Part shown: one piece after another, positions 45,001-54,400 of the stretch
How the letters are laid out: each line of letters opens with the position of its first letter
Position numbering within the stretch: position 1 is the stretch's first letter
From: an uncultured Siphonobacter sp.
GTDB lineage: Bacteria > Bacteroidota > Bacteroidia > Cytophagales > Spirosomataceae
DNA: 64,000 bases
NCBI GenBank assembly: GCA_913774715.1
Contig: CAJYHS010000049.1
Location: forward strand, 1 to 64,000
Direction: 5' to 3'
Notes under the pieces: model-generated
Seen by the model: only the letters and a program-made list of their open reading frames with translations
What the model was told of the DNA's origin: nothing
Database searches by the model: none
Position numbers and translations under genes: made by a program

Positions 45001-45969
45001 CTCGGCCTGAGTATTCCAACGGCTGGAGATTATCAGATCCAGATTTCATACAGTAATGGTGCTACGATTTACCGAAATCTGAGCAGTTCTACGAAACCTT
45101 ATCCTTTCAGTCTCAGTAATGTATTTTCGATAACGGGTAATGGTGCGGGTTCGGCTGCGAATACCTATTATTACTATTTCTATGATCTGAAAGTAAAAGC
45201 CAGCGGTTGTGCCAGTCCTCGAGTTGCAGTGGCAGTCACTACGGGAACCGTTACCTCTCCTGCCCGCATTACCGCCGGAGACAGTGCCGTCGTCTGTCAA
45301 AATGGAACCTTAACCTTACAAGCCAATACCGGAACTGGGTTTACGTACCAGTGGTATAAAGAAAATCAGACCATTTCAGGAGCCACTTCAGCCAGTTATA
45401 CGTTAAATCAGGCGGGTAGTTATACGGTAAAAGTTTCGGAGCCTTCGGGGTGCGAAACGACTTCTTCGGCCACGGTAGTTCGTAGTCAGTCCGTTACTAT
45501 CCCAACCATCACCCGTCAGGATTTACAGTTAACCTCTTCTTCAGCTACGGCGTATCAATGGTATCGGGACAGTACGCTTATTTCGGGAGCTCTTTCACAA
45601 ACTTATCTGGCGGGGCAATCGGGTTCTTATCAGGTAGAAACCACACAGGCGGCTGGTTGCAAAGCCCGTTCGCAGGCAGTTACCGTTACCATTACGTCGG
45701 TAGAGCTGGTTCAAAATACCACTATTTTTAAGGTACTGCCTAACCCTACTCAGGAACGCATTCGAATTGAATACTACACGCCAAATGCATCTAACGTTTC
45801 AGCGACCATTTTTAGCAATGATGGTAAAACACTTGTAACGCAGGCGATGTATCCCTTAGGAACCAGTTATTACCTGGAAGTCGATGTATCCCGTTGGAGT
45901 GGTGGTTTATATCTAGTACAGATTATCGATGAAAACCAACGGGTCAGCCAACGTTTTGTAAAGAATTAA
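42019..45969 (+). CDS. Secreted S8 family serine peptidase with T9SS C-terminal domain
   Basis: 1316 residues from ATG 42019; the signal peptide VLVLLGLVVFYPALA follows. The subtilisin-like catalytic domain has Asp129 in LGIWDGG, His156 in NSHATHVAG and Ser378 in SGTSMATPN. Then follow a beta-sandwich fold, a GEVED-type domain (KIFADWNLDGDFEDANETLG), several Ig-like repeats (GSYTVKVSEPSGCETT) and a C-terminal type IX secretion domain (PNPTQERIRIEYY to QRFVKN, with Gly-Gly-Leu-Tyr). It should be exported by Sec, then T9SS, and anchored or released at the surface; the substrate is unknown. Confidence 0.93.
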   Translation: MKKYVLVLLGLVVFYPALAQKPLSLYSQKQTQLLEKSSRQLADQEKSSYAKALELVNKRGWFVERFYANGRLIKLQGLDAQGEPVYVTTFSNATAAATTRTNALHSGNSLGLSLTGGSSVMSGRLGIWDGGAVRSDHVEYSGRVTQVDNVTSNNSHATHVAGTMIASGVNPLVKGMSPGASLRAWDYTSDISEMTSAASGLLISNHSYGQLAGWQLDEDGTTWRWYGTDAVSETEDYKFGYYSSNAQSLDRIAVNSPNYLICFAAGNDRDPDNTNKPADGASYNVGSGSTTSTKVRKSNGSFDNIPTYATAKNILTVGAVYGLPQGYNQSSDVQLASFSSSGPTDDGRIKPDIVGDGVNVLSSTSTARDAYATLSGTSMATPNVSGSLFLLQELYSQQNNNQFMRSSTLKGLVIHTADDAGNAGPDYNYGWGLLNMEKAAKVILNQDKSYSIAERELTSGQTYTQQVIASGKGPLVVTIAWIDPESTPLTINAAALNNRTPRLVNDLDIRVSDGTTTSLPYILDPENPSSVATRGDNIRDNVEQILIANPVPGRTYTVTVSHKNSLSSTQAYSLIMSGIGGAAYCSALATNTNVSKISKVVFGSINNTLPDGCSTNQVYTDPIAEVAVGQTINYEITVANCNGASTSKTVKIFADWNLDGDFEDANETLGTSSVLQSGSVFSGTVTIPSGVTIGQFIPVRIITKEGTEGVTACGNYTAGQTQQYALKIVTPAKDVGVTALLSPEANFCPGGSTIVQVTVKNFGTQNQSAIPLTAQIKDGSTTVATFSGQTSIDAFQEKNVWLTGSFTPEATKTYTITISTALSGDQQSTNDGLTQTRTSAALINPIATAQTCGTDAKVTLRNSASGTAFWYDSPSGGNLLAIGNATSIAQKPASGTVYSSLNEFSGNVGPATKSVYSGGGYNQFTPAITVHADIPVVLESARLYIGNSGKITFSVVNASGSTVSSVTLDVTATRNPAAAGSSTDDASDNGAVYPLGLSIPTAGDYQIQISYSNGATIYRNLSSSTKPYPFSLSNVFSITGNGAGSAANTYYYYFYDLKVKASGCASPRVAVAVTTGTVTSPARITAGDSAVVCQNGTLTLQANTGTGFTYQWYKENQTISGATSASYTLNQAGSYTVKVSEPSGCETTSSATVVRSQSVTIPTITRQDLQLTSSSATAYQWYRDSTLISGALSQTYLAGQSGSYQVETTQAAGCKARSQAVTVTITSVELVQNTTIFKVLPNPTQERIRIEYYTPNASNVSATIFSNDGKTLVTQAMYPLGTSYYLEVDVSRWSGGLYLVQIIDENQRVSQRFVKN

Positions 45970-45999
45970 ACGTTGAGACGTTATTGATCTACATTCCGG

Positions 46000-46053
46000 T
46001 ACACCATAAAAAAGGCGGCTCGTTTTAAATGAGCCGCCTTTTTTATGGTGTAC
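46000..46053. terminator. Bidirectional terminator with a 22-bp perfect stem
   Basis: The arms 46000-46021 and 46031-46052 are exactly complementary (one more pair possible outside), with a nine-base loop and six T on each strand. It separates the protease gene from convergent mreD. Confidence 0.88.
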
Positions 46054-46060
46054 TAGTGAT

Positions 46061-46564
46061 CTAATTTCCTCTGAAAAACTGAAGGATAATAATAACGACC
46101 GTTGAATAAAGCGTACTGGCTATAATCTTAATGAGCGTTGGCACAATCAAGGCCAGACTTAGGGATTCCAATCCGAAAAGTAAAGCATGATGCAGTAAGG
46201 CTGCGATAAAGGTATAACGAATCACCCACCAGAGGTTCATTACTTCCAGCGTAGGTTCGTTACGTTCTTCATATCCCCGAGCGGGAGTTAGCAGCCTCAA
46301 GATACCGGGCCGGGCAAACGCCAGAAAAACAGTACAGGCCGCGTGTAGCCCTAAGGTATTATAAAAGAAATCGACAAAGAATCCGGAGACGAAAGCCAGC
46401 AACAACACCCAGGTTTTGGGGGTATCGAAAGGCAGAGAAAGGACGCTGGCGATGTATATAAAGCAAAAGGCATGATCGAAAAGAATCATGCTTCTAAAAA
46501 AGAAAACCTGAAGCAATAAGTAAAGAACTACCCAAAAGGCAATACCTAAAATATTTCGATTCAT
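46061..46564 (-). CDS. mreD: Rod shape-determining protein MreD
   Basis: A 167-residue protein with five or six transmembrane helices, few sequence-specific motifs, and the hydrophobic profile of MreD. Assignment rests on its place directly downstream of mreC and mreB on the same strand. It joins MreC and the RodA/PBP2 peptidoglycan machinery to the membrane. Start ATG at 46562-46564. Confidence 0.85.
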   Translation of the reverse strand: MNRNILGIAFWVVLYLLLQVFFFRSMILFDHAFCFIYIASVLSLPFDTPKTWVLLLAFVSGFFVDFFYNTLGLHAACTVFLAFARPGILRLLTPARGYEERNEPTLEVMNLWWVIRYTFIAALLHHALLFGLESLSLALIVPTLIKIIASTLYSTVVIIILQFFRGN

Positions 46565-46657
46565 GGGGTTAAAAGCGGTTTGGGTTTAGGGTTTTTATGT
46601 TTGGAGCCTGGAGTTCGTTGTTAACTCTAAACCCTGAACTCAAAACGCCAAACTCTT

Positions 46658-47494
46658 TTACTTGACGGTGCTTTCGAGTTGTTCCTGTTCTTTCTGAAGG
46701 CGATTGTTAATGATATATACGTATGACAGATTACGTAAATCCGTCGCGAGTTTTACATCAATATCCCAGAAAGTCTGATCTGAACTAATGCCTAGTTTTT
46801 TAACGGTACCTACCATAATTCCCGCCGGGAAAACGGAGTTAAAGTGCGAAGTAACAATGGTATCTCCCATTTTCACCGACTTATAACGCGACACATCGAA
46901 GAGCTTTACGATTTCGGTATTTTGTCCTTCCCAACGGCTGGAACCAATTTCTCCGCTACGTCTTACTTCCGAAGAAACCCGCATGGGTGGATCAATGTGC
47001 AGGATGGAAGTTACCAGGGAAAAATGCTCCGAACAACCCTTCACAATTCCAACCACGCCCGTAGGAGAAATAACACCCATTCCCGGCTGAACACCATCGG
47101 CCGTACCCTTATCAAGCGTAAGGTAATTATTCTGAGCTACAATGATGGAGTTTTTCACCACCTTCGCCACTAAGGGCTGAAACCGTGAAGCGACGATAGA
47201 ATCTGCCTTATAGTTAATAACGCTTGGCACCTGTTTATTCTGAAGCTTGGTTAACTCCGCATTCAAACGGGCATTTTCTGACGCCAGGCCCGCGTTTACC
47301 TGCCCCAGGTTCAAATACTGCGTGATGGAAGCCTGTAACTGAAGGCTTTTAGCCACGTAATAATTGGACGTGTGGAAATAAATCGAGCTTGGGTAGTTAT
47401 TAAACTTGAAGTAAAACCACAAGCTTAAAACTTCGAGCAGGATGAATAAAATAAAGGCCCGCTGCCGGGCTATAAAAGCAAAAAGCGAATTCAT
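46658..47494 (-). CDS. mreC: Cell shape-determining protein MreC
   Basis: Periplasmic scaffold of the elongasome. 278 residues from the ATG at 47492-47494 (MNSLFAFIARQRAFILF), chosen because the frame's first 12 codons precede the usual start. One membrane helix (about 13-29), a coiled coil (about 55-90) and the beta-domain with GVISPTGVVGIVKGCSEHFS and GSSRWEGQNTEIVKL. It lies between mreB and mreD on the same strand. Confidence 0.94.
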   Translation of the reverse strand: MNSLFAFIARQRAFILFILLEVLSLWFYFKFNNYPSSIYFHTSNYYVAKSLQLQASITQYLNLGQVNAGLASENARLNAELTKLQNKQVPSVINYKADSIVASRFQPLVAKVVKNSIIVAQNNYLTLDKGTADGVQPGMGVISPTGVVGIVKGCSEHFSLVTSILHIDPPMRVSSEVRRSGEIGSSRWEGQNTEIVKLFDVSRYKSVKMGDTIVTSHFNSVFPAGIMVGTVKKLGISSDQTFWDIDVKLATDLRNLSYVYIINNRLQKEQEQLESTVK

Positions 47495-47574
47495 GCAACG
47501 GAAAGCAAAAATGAGAACGTAAGCAACCAAGTCACAAACATGCTCCGTTGCTTACGTTTTACGCTGTCCTGAAA

Positions 47575-48606
47575 TTAACTAATAAGAACGGCTTTGAATT
47601 TATCCAGATCTTTTAATACTTCGCCCGTACCACGAACGACCGCCCGCAGGGGATCATCGGCGATGTGAATCGGAAGTTTTGTTTTTGCACCCAGACGTTT
47701 GTCCAATCCATGTAATAAGGCACCGCCACCCGTCAGGTGAATACCATTGTGGTAAATATCCGCCGACAACTCTGGAGGTGACGTTTCAAGAGCTTTCATC
47801 GTTGCTTCCTCTATTTTCGAAATCGATTTATCGAGGGCATACGCAATCTCTGAATACGTTACTTTAATCTCTTTCGGAATACCTGTCATCAAATCCCGAC
47901 CACGGATTTCAAAATCAGCGGGTGGGTTTTCCAGTTCAGGTAAGGCTGCTCCGACTTCGATTTTAATCATCTCAGCCGAACGCTCGCCAATCAGGAGGTT
48001 GTGTTCCCGACGCATGTAATCCACAATATCACGAGTAAAGACATCCCCGGCAATGCGAACGGACGCTTCACAAACAATACCAGAAAGAGCGATAACGGCG
48101 ATCTCCGTTGTCCCTCCCCCGATATCCACAATCATGGAACCGTTGGGTTGCTGAATATCGATACCGATACCCAAAGCCGCGGCGATGGGTTCGTGTACCA
48201 TGTATACTTCTTTCGCACCGGCGTGCTCGCACGAATCTTTTACCGCTCGTTTCTCCACTTCGGTAATACCGGAAGGGATACAAACCACCATGCGGTGAGA
48301 AGCGGTGAAGAAACGCATGCCTTTGCGTTCGTCAATCATTTTAATCATCCCACGAATCATCAACTCAGCTGCCGTAAAGTCAGCAATAACGCCATCCTTG
48401 AGAGGACGTATGGTTTTGATGTTTTCGTTGGTTTTTTCGTGCATTTGCATGGCTCGATGACCAATGGCAAGTACTTTGCCGCTGGTTTTGTCGAGGGCGA
48501 TAATAGAGGGTTCGTCCACTACTATTCTGCCTTTATGAATAATGAGCGTGTTGGCCGTGCCCAAATCGATCGCTATGTCGCTGGTTAGGAAATCGAATAA
48601 TGCCAT
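47575..48606 (-). CDS. mreB: Rod shape-determining protein MreB
   Basis: Actin-like filament protein that guides lateral wall synthesis. It has 343 residues. The nucleotide-binding signatures are DIAIDLGTANTLI (about 10-22), VHEPIAAALGIGIDI and SMIVDIGGGTTEIAVIAL (phosphate 2), with HLTGGGALLHGLD near the end. It is the first gene of the mre cluster and is divergent from rnr. Confidence 0.98.
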   Translation of the reverse strand: MALFDFLTSDIAIDLGTANTLIIHKGRIVVDEPSIIALDKTSGKVLAIGHRAMQMHEKTNENIKTIRPLKDGVIADFTAAELMIRGMIKMIDERKGMRFFTASHRMVVCIPSGITEVEKRAVKDSCEHAGAKEVYMVHEPIAAALGIGIDIQQPNGSMIVDIGGGTTEIAVIALSGIVCEASVRIAGDVFTRDIVDYMRREHNLLIGERSAEMIKIEVGAALPELENPPADFEIRGRDLMTGIPKEIKVTYSEIAYALDKSISKIEEATMKALETSPPELSADIYHNGIHLTGGGALLHGLDKRLGAKTKLPIHIADDPLRAVVRGTGEVLKDLDKFKAVLIS

Positions 48607-48828
48607 TGGAAGCCTCTGAGCGTCAGTTTTTTTAGTTCAATTCTTAGGAATGTGCAAAATTAGGCAATCTTCGAAGAAATATCTTCGAAACGTTTTTTAA
48701 TTAATACAACTTTAAATTAGTTGTTATTTGCCTTAGGTATAAGTATTTCCAATCTGTATTAGATAGATGTCAACGCAGAACCAATTCACTCAACCATCTG
48801 TTAATCAATACGTAACGATATAATTTAC

Positions 48829-51222
48829 ATGAAAAAGAATTCAAAAGAAAATCATACAGCCACGAAAGAAGAACGTTTCCTCAATCAACTTAAAGCCGAA
48901 ATTCACTCTTTTTTTGATATTAATTACAAAGAAGCCTTCACTATTTCGGAGTTATGCGATCAGATGGATGTACGGGGAAAGTCCCTTCGGGAGATTTATC
49001 GCCTCATGATCGAAGAACTTCAGGAAGAAGGAAAATTACTTTTTGCTCAGGGTAAATATCAGGTAGATACGGGCTTACGTTATCGCACGGGCCGGGTAGA
49101 ACACACTAATAAAAATTTCGCATTTGTTATCCTTGACGATGCCAAACCGGAAGAAGCTGACGTATACATCCCAACGGATAGTCTGAATTCTGCCATGGAT
49201 GGCGATCAGGTTCGGATTTCGATCTGGAAAGGAAGCAAACGCTCCGGCTACCGCCCCGAAGGTGAAGTGCTGGAAGTGCTTCACCGGACGCGTCAGGAAG
49301 TGGTGGGCACCTTTGAGTTGATGAGCCCGAAATATGGCTTTGTGTATCCTGATAACCGACGGATTTACACCAATTTTTTTGTTCGAAGTGAAGACTTCAA
49401 TCAGGTAGAAGATGGTCAGAAAGTTATTCTTGAGATCACAAAATTCCCAGTAGAAGGGCAACGGGCCGAAGGAAAGGTGAAAATGGTATTAGGAAACGCT
49501 GGGGATAATAACACCGAGATGCACGCAATTCTGGCGGAGTTCGGGTTACCCAATGAATTTCCTGATCACATTACAGCAGCGGCAGAAGCTATCTCGGATA
49601 AAATCACACCGAAAGAAGTTAAAAAACGTCGGGACTTCCGTCCTATTACAACGTTTACGATTGATCCCGCCGATGCTAAAGATTTCGATGATGCTCTTTC
49701 CATTGAGTATCTCGAAAATGGAAATATCCGTGTAGGCGTTCACATTGCTGACGTTACTCATTATATACAGCCAGGAACGGAACTGGAAAAAGAAGCCTAT
49801 GCCCGGGCTACATCGGTTTACCTGGTGGATCGGACCGTCCCCATGTTACCCGAGAAGCTTTCGAATAATCTTTGTTCGCTTCGGCCCAATGAAGATAAGT
49901 TAACGTTTTCAGCCGTGTTTGAACTGGACGAAAAGGCCAGAATCATTAACGAATGGTTTGGACGAACCATTATTCACTCGGATAAACGCTTTAGTTACGA
50001 GGAAGCTCAGGAGTTACTGGAAGCTGAATTAGCCGAAAGTGACGTTGCTGTTACTCCAGAAACTACTGAGAAGCCTAAAGGACGAAAGAGAAAAGTAGAG
50101 ACTGCCTTTAATTTCCAGAAAGATCTTCATATTCTGAATGATCTGGCCAAGACCTTACGGGCCGAACGTTTCCGCAAAGGAGCGGTTAATTTTGAAACAG
50201 TGGAGGTGAAATTCCGCTTGGATGAAAATGGTAAACCGCTCGACGTGTATCAGAAAGTCCGGAAAGATGCACATAAATTGATTGAGGAATTCATGCTGCT
50301 GGCTAATAAACGGGTAGCTGAATTTGTCTTTAACCTGAAAAAAGACGAACCTCGGAATACGATGGTTTACCGGATTCACGAAGCTCCCGATAAAGATCGT
50401 CTGAAAACCTTTGCCGATTTTGCCCTCCGTTTCGGATATCAGGTGCAGGTGGAAGGTAATATTGCAGGCTCGCTGAACAAGATGATGACCGCAGTCGAAG
50501 GGAAACCCGAGCAGAACCTAATTGAAAATCTCGCTGTGCGAACCATGGCTAAAGCCCGGTATTCAACGGAAGAGATTGGTCACTTTGGTTTGGCATTTGC
50601 TCATTATTCGCACTTTACCTCTCCTATCCGTCGGTATCCGGATATGATGGCTCACCGTTTGCTACAGCATTACCTGGATGGCGGAATTTCCGAAAACCGG
50701 AATGAATACGAAGGTCGTTGTAAACACAGCTCCGAGCGTGAAAAAATGGCCGCTGAAGCCGAGCGAGCGAGCATTAAATACAAGCAGGTTGAGTTCATGC
50801 AATCGCATGAAGGTGAATTCTTCGATGGTATGGTTTCGGGAGTTACCGAATTTGGTTTATTCGTAGAAATGAAGGGAACCGCCAGTGAAGGTATGGTTCG
50901 ACTGAGTGATCTGAAAGATGATTATTACCATCTGGACGCTCCTAACTTCCGACTCGTTGGGGAGCGAACCGGCCGAATTATCAACTTTGGAGATACAGTC
51001 CGGGTAAAAGTAAAAGAAGCCAACTTAAGTCGGCGGCTGATTGATCTGGAACTCGTAGGTATGATTACCACGGGCGAATCGCCCCGACTGAAGCCCATTT
51101 CAACGGCAGGTACTAGTAACAGAGGTGGTAATAATCGGGGTGGTGGCAGTCGAAGCCGGAAGCCTTCCAGTGCTTCACCCAGAGATAAAAAAAGAAGTAG
51201 CTCTCCTCGAAAAAAACGATAA
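48829..51222 (+). CDS. rnr: Ribonuclease R
   Basis: 3'-5' exoribonuclease that degrades structured RNA. It has 797 residues in the usual order: an N-terminal winged helix, cold-shock domains, the RNB catalytic core (TIDPADAKDFDDALS and YTHYS-like FAHYSHFTSPIRRYPD) and an S1 domain (DGMVSGVTEFGLFVEMKGTA). The Arg/Lys/Ser-rich tail (about 750-797) probably binds RNA. ATG 48829. It begins the + strand block that continues to the window end. Confidence 0.97.
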   Translation: MKKNSKENHTATKEERFLNQLKAEIHSFFDINYKEAFTISELCDQMDVRGKSLREIYRLMIEELQEEGKLLFAQGKYQVDTGLRYRTGRVEHTNKNFAFVILDDAKPEEADVYIPTDSLNSAMDGDQVRISIWKGSKRSGYRPEGEVLEVLHRTRQEVVGTFELMSPKYGFVYPDNRRIYTNFFVRSEDFNQVEDGQKVILEITKFPVEGQRAEGKVKMVLGNAGDNNTEMHAILAEFGLPNEFPDHITAAAEAISDKITPKEVKKRRDFRPITTFTIDPADAKDFDDALSIEYLENGNIRVGVHIADVTHYIQPGTELEKEAYARATSVYLVDRTVPMLPEKLSNNLCSLRPNEDKLTFSAVFELDEKARIINEWFGRTIIHSDKRFSYEEAQELLEAELAESDVAVTPETTEKPKGRKRKVETAFNFQKDLHILNDLAKTLRAERFRKGAVNFETVEVKFRLDENGKPLDVYQKVRKDAHKLIEEFMLLANKRVAEFVFNLKKDEPRNTMVYRIHEAPDKDRLKTFADFALRFGYQVQVEGNIAGSLNKMMTAVEGKPEQNLIENLAVRTMAKARYSTEEIGHFGLAFAHYSHFTSPIRRYPDMMAHRLLQHYLDGGISENRNEYEGRCKHSSEREKMAAEAERASIKYKQVEFMQSHEGEFFDGMVSGVTEFGLFVEMKGTASEGMVRLSDLKDDYYHLDAPNFRLVGERTGRIINFGDTVRVKVKEANLSRRLIDLELVGMITTGESPRLKPISTAGTSNRGGNNRGGGSRSRKPSSASPRDKKRSSSPRKKR

Positions 51223-51242
51223 TATAGCTTTTGTTAATCTTA

Positions 51243-51272
51243 GGAACCGGGTCAAATAAGGCCCGGTTCTTT
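51243..51272 (+). terminator. Terminator after rnr
   Basis: A perfect 8-bp stem GAACCGGG/CCCGGTTC, ten-base loop, then TTTT. Confidence 0.8.
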
Positions 51273-51432
51273 TCGTTATATCCGTATGATTATCAAATAA
51301 TTAATCTTTAGACTCTGAGGCTTTTACCCATTATCAATAAATTTTTTGTAACTTAAATCGTTTAATATACACGACTGGTTCATACTTCGGTATACTTTCT
51401 ATACAGCATTTACTATTAGGCCTCTGTACTCT

Positions 51433-54400
51433 ATGCAACAATCTCCGATCTCTACTTTACTAGGGCAGCTGGATGAATACAAACGCAAGTTTTACACGAA
51501 CTTGTTATTGAAAGGCATTCTTTTCTCGGCGGCGGTGGTGCTTTCGGCTTATCTGCTTTTCAACACGCTGGAATATTTCGGCCACTTTGGTTCAATTTTC
51601 CGTACGGTTCTATTTTTCGGTTTCGTAGCCGTCTTCCTGTTCTCTACCATTTTCTGGGTTATCAAACCGCTGGTTTATTTATATGGAAAACAGAAACCCC
51701 TTTCCAACGAACAGGCCGCTCAACAGATCGGACGTTTCTTTCCCGAAGTGGGTGACCGTTTACTAAATACACTTCAACTTGTTGGGTTGAATCATAATCA
51801 GAACGAATTAATCCTAGCCTCAATTGAGCAAAAGTCGCAGCAACTCACACTGGTCAAATTTGCAGATGCCGTCAAGCTGGATGAGAATAAAAAGTACATC
51901 AAGTTCGTAGCCATTCCGGCCCTTGCCATTATTGCCATCCTGCTAGCCTGGCCCCAGTTTTTCACGAAGTCCACTACTCGCATTGTCTATTTTACCAATG
52001 AATTTGCGGAAGAGGCTCCTTTTACGTTCTTATTGGAGAACAAAGAATTACAAGCTTTCAAGAATGAGGATTATACCGTAAAACTAAATCTCCAGGGCGA
52101 TGCTATTCCTGAATCCGTGTATCTGACTTTTGAAGGCAGACGGTTTAAAATGGAATCGACCGATCAGCGACACTATCAATATACTTTCCGTAAGGTTCAG
52201 CAGGATATCGATTTCAAGTTTGAAGCGGCTGGTTATACTTCCAATGCCTACGAAATCGACCTTATTTCCCGCCCAAACCTAACGGGTTTTGCAGTGACGC
52301 TCAATTATCCGGCTTACCTGAATAAACCCAATGAATCGGTAGAAAATACGGGTAACCTCTCGGTTCCTGAAGGAACCCGTATTGAATGGTCGTTTGATGC
52401 CTCTGAGACGGATGCTGTCAATCTGGCTTTTGAAGGAGAAACGGAGCAACAGACAGCAAAGAAGGCCATGATTGGAGGCTTTTCTTTTGCCAAACAAGCT
52501 CGTAAATCAGGTGAATATCAGGTCTTCCTAAAGAATAAATACGCTAATAATCGCGAGCCGGTTAGTTTTTTCCTGAACGTAATACCTGATAAGTATCCCA
52601 CTATTTCACTGGAACAATACCGCGATTCTACTTTATATAACTATCTGGTGTTGGGTGGTAACATCGGTGATGACTACGGAGTATCGAATCTCAAGCTTTA
52701 TTACCGTATCCAACGGGAAGGTAAGCCTGAACCTAAAGCCTACGCTTCGCTGGGTATCCCCTTTTCCAAAGGCCAGACGATTCAGAGTTTTTATTACCAA
52801 TGGTCGACTGACAGCCTTAAACTAGCTCCGGGCGATAAGATAGAATACTTCGTTCAGGTTTGGGATAACGATGGCGTGAACGGTGCGAAAGCAGCTAAAA
52901 CGGGCGTAATGAACTATTCCATTCCTTCCAAACAAGCGATTGATAAGGAGATCGATCAGGCCATTGATAAGACCGAGACGCAGATGGATCGCTCCCTGAG
53001 TAAAGCTCAGCAACTTAAAAAGGAACTCGAAGCTCTGGAAACTCGTCTGCGAAACAAACGTGATCTGGATTATCAGGATAAGAAACAGGTAGAAGAGTTA
53101 CTCAAGAAGCGTCAGGAATTACAAGACGAAATCCGGCAGTTACAGGAATTAAATCAAAGCCTGACTGAAAAACAACAGCGTTTCAGTGAGCAAAAGCCCG
53201 AGTTAGCGAAGAAGTTTGAGCAATTACAAAAACTCATGAATGAGTTAATGAAGAATGACTCGGATAAGCTTTACGAGCAGCTCAAGCAAATGCTGGAAAA
53301 GAATCAGGATGAACGAATGCTGGATATGCTGGATCGTCTGAAATCGAAGGAACGTAATGCTGAAAAGGATCTGGACCGGGCCATGCAGTTGTTCAAACGT
53401 CTGCAACGCGAACAGAAGCTTGATAAGACAATTGAAGAATTAAAGAAGCTAGCTGAAAACCAGGAACAGTTAGCTCAGAAAACGGATCAGAATAAAGATC
53501 AGAAATCGGATAAACATCAGGTTAACGATTCGAAAAATAAAGATGCTAAGAGCGGTAAAAACGACCCTGATTCTTTAAAAAATCAGAACTCTGGTGAGAA
53601 AGATCAAGATTCTAAACAGGATCAGAAGCCAGAAGAAAATGCCTCCCCCCTGCAGCAGGAGCAGCAAAAATTGCAGGAAGACATGAAGAATGTCAAAGAA
53701 GAGCTGCAGCAAGTAGAAGAGCTGAATAAGGAGCTCAAGGACATGGAAAACATGGACATGGGCAAGCAGGAACAGGAAGATATACTCAAACAGCAGGAAC
53801 AGAGCATGCAGGATATGAAGAAGGGTGATCAGAAATCTTCCGCTAAAAAACAGAAGCAGGCTGCCCAACAGATGCAAAAGCTGGCTCAGAAACTTTCGGA
53901 TATGAAACAGGAAGCGGAAATGGAAGAAAATCAGGAAAACATGGATCACCTGCGTGATATTCTGGAAAATCTGGTTCACCTCAGTTTTGACCAGGAACGA
54001 TTAATGAAGGAATTCCGAGGCATTCAGTTAGCCGATCCTCGCTTCGTAAAACTGGCTCAGGAGCAGATCAAAATGCAGGACGATGCCAAAATTATTGAAG
54101 ACAGTCTGTATTCCTTGGCGAAACGGGTCATGCAAATTGAAGCCTTTGTCACTCGTGAAGTAGGTAGCATGAAGAAAAACATGGATGATGCAGCCAAGTC
54201 AATTCGTGAACGAAAACTCTCTCAAGCCACTGCCCGACAGCAATTTGCCATGACGAATATGAATAATCTGGCTCTGATGCTTTCAGATGTATTGAAACAA
54301 ATGCAGGAAAATGCCATGAATATGATGGCTTCAGGTAAAGGAAAAGGCAAGAAGCAAAAAGGTAATTCCCCTGGCATGAGCAAGCAGCAGGAGCAGATGA

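Noticed and set aside
48001-48588. A 195-residue + strand frame opposite mreB
   Set aside because: It lies fully antisense to mreB, a conserved gene with intact motifs, and shows no family resemblance; it is a codon-use shadow.
53575-53979. A hydrophobic Leu/Phe-rich minus-strand frame
   Set aside because: It is the reverse complement of the Gln/Lys/Glu-rich coiled coil of the DUF4175-type gene; such composition always gives Leu/Phe frames on the other strand.
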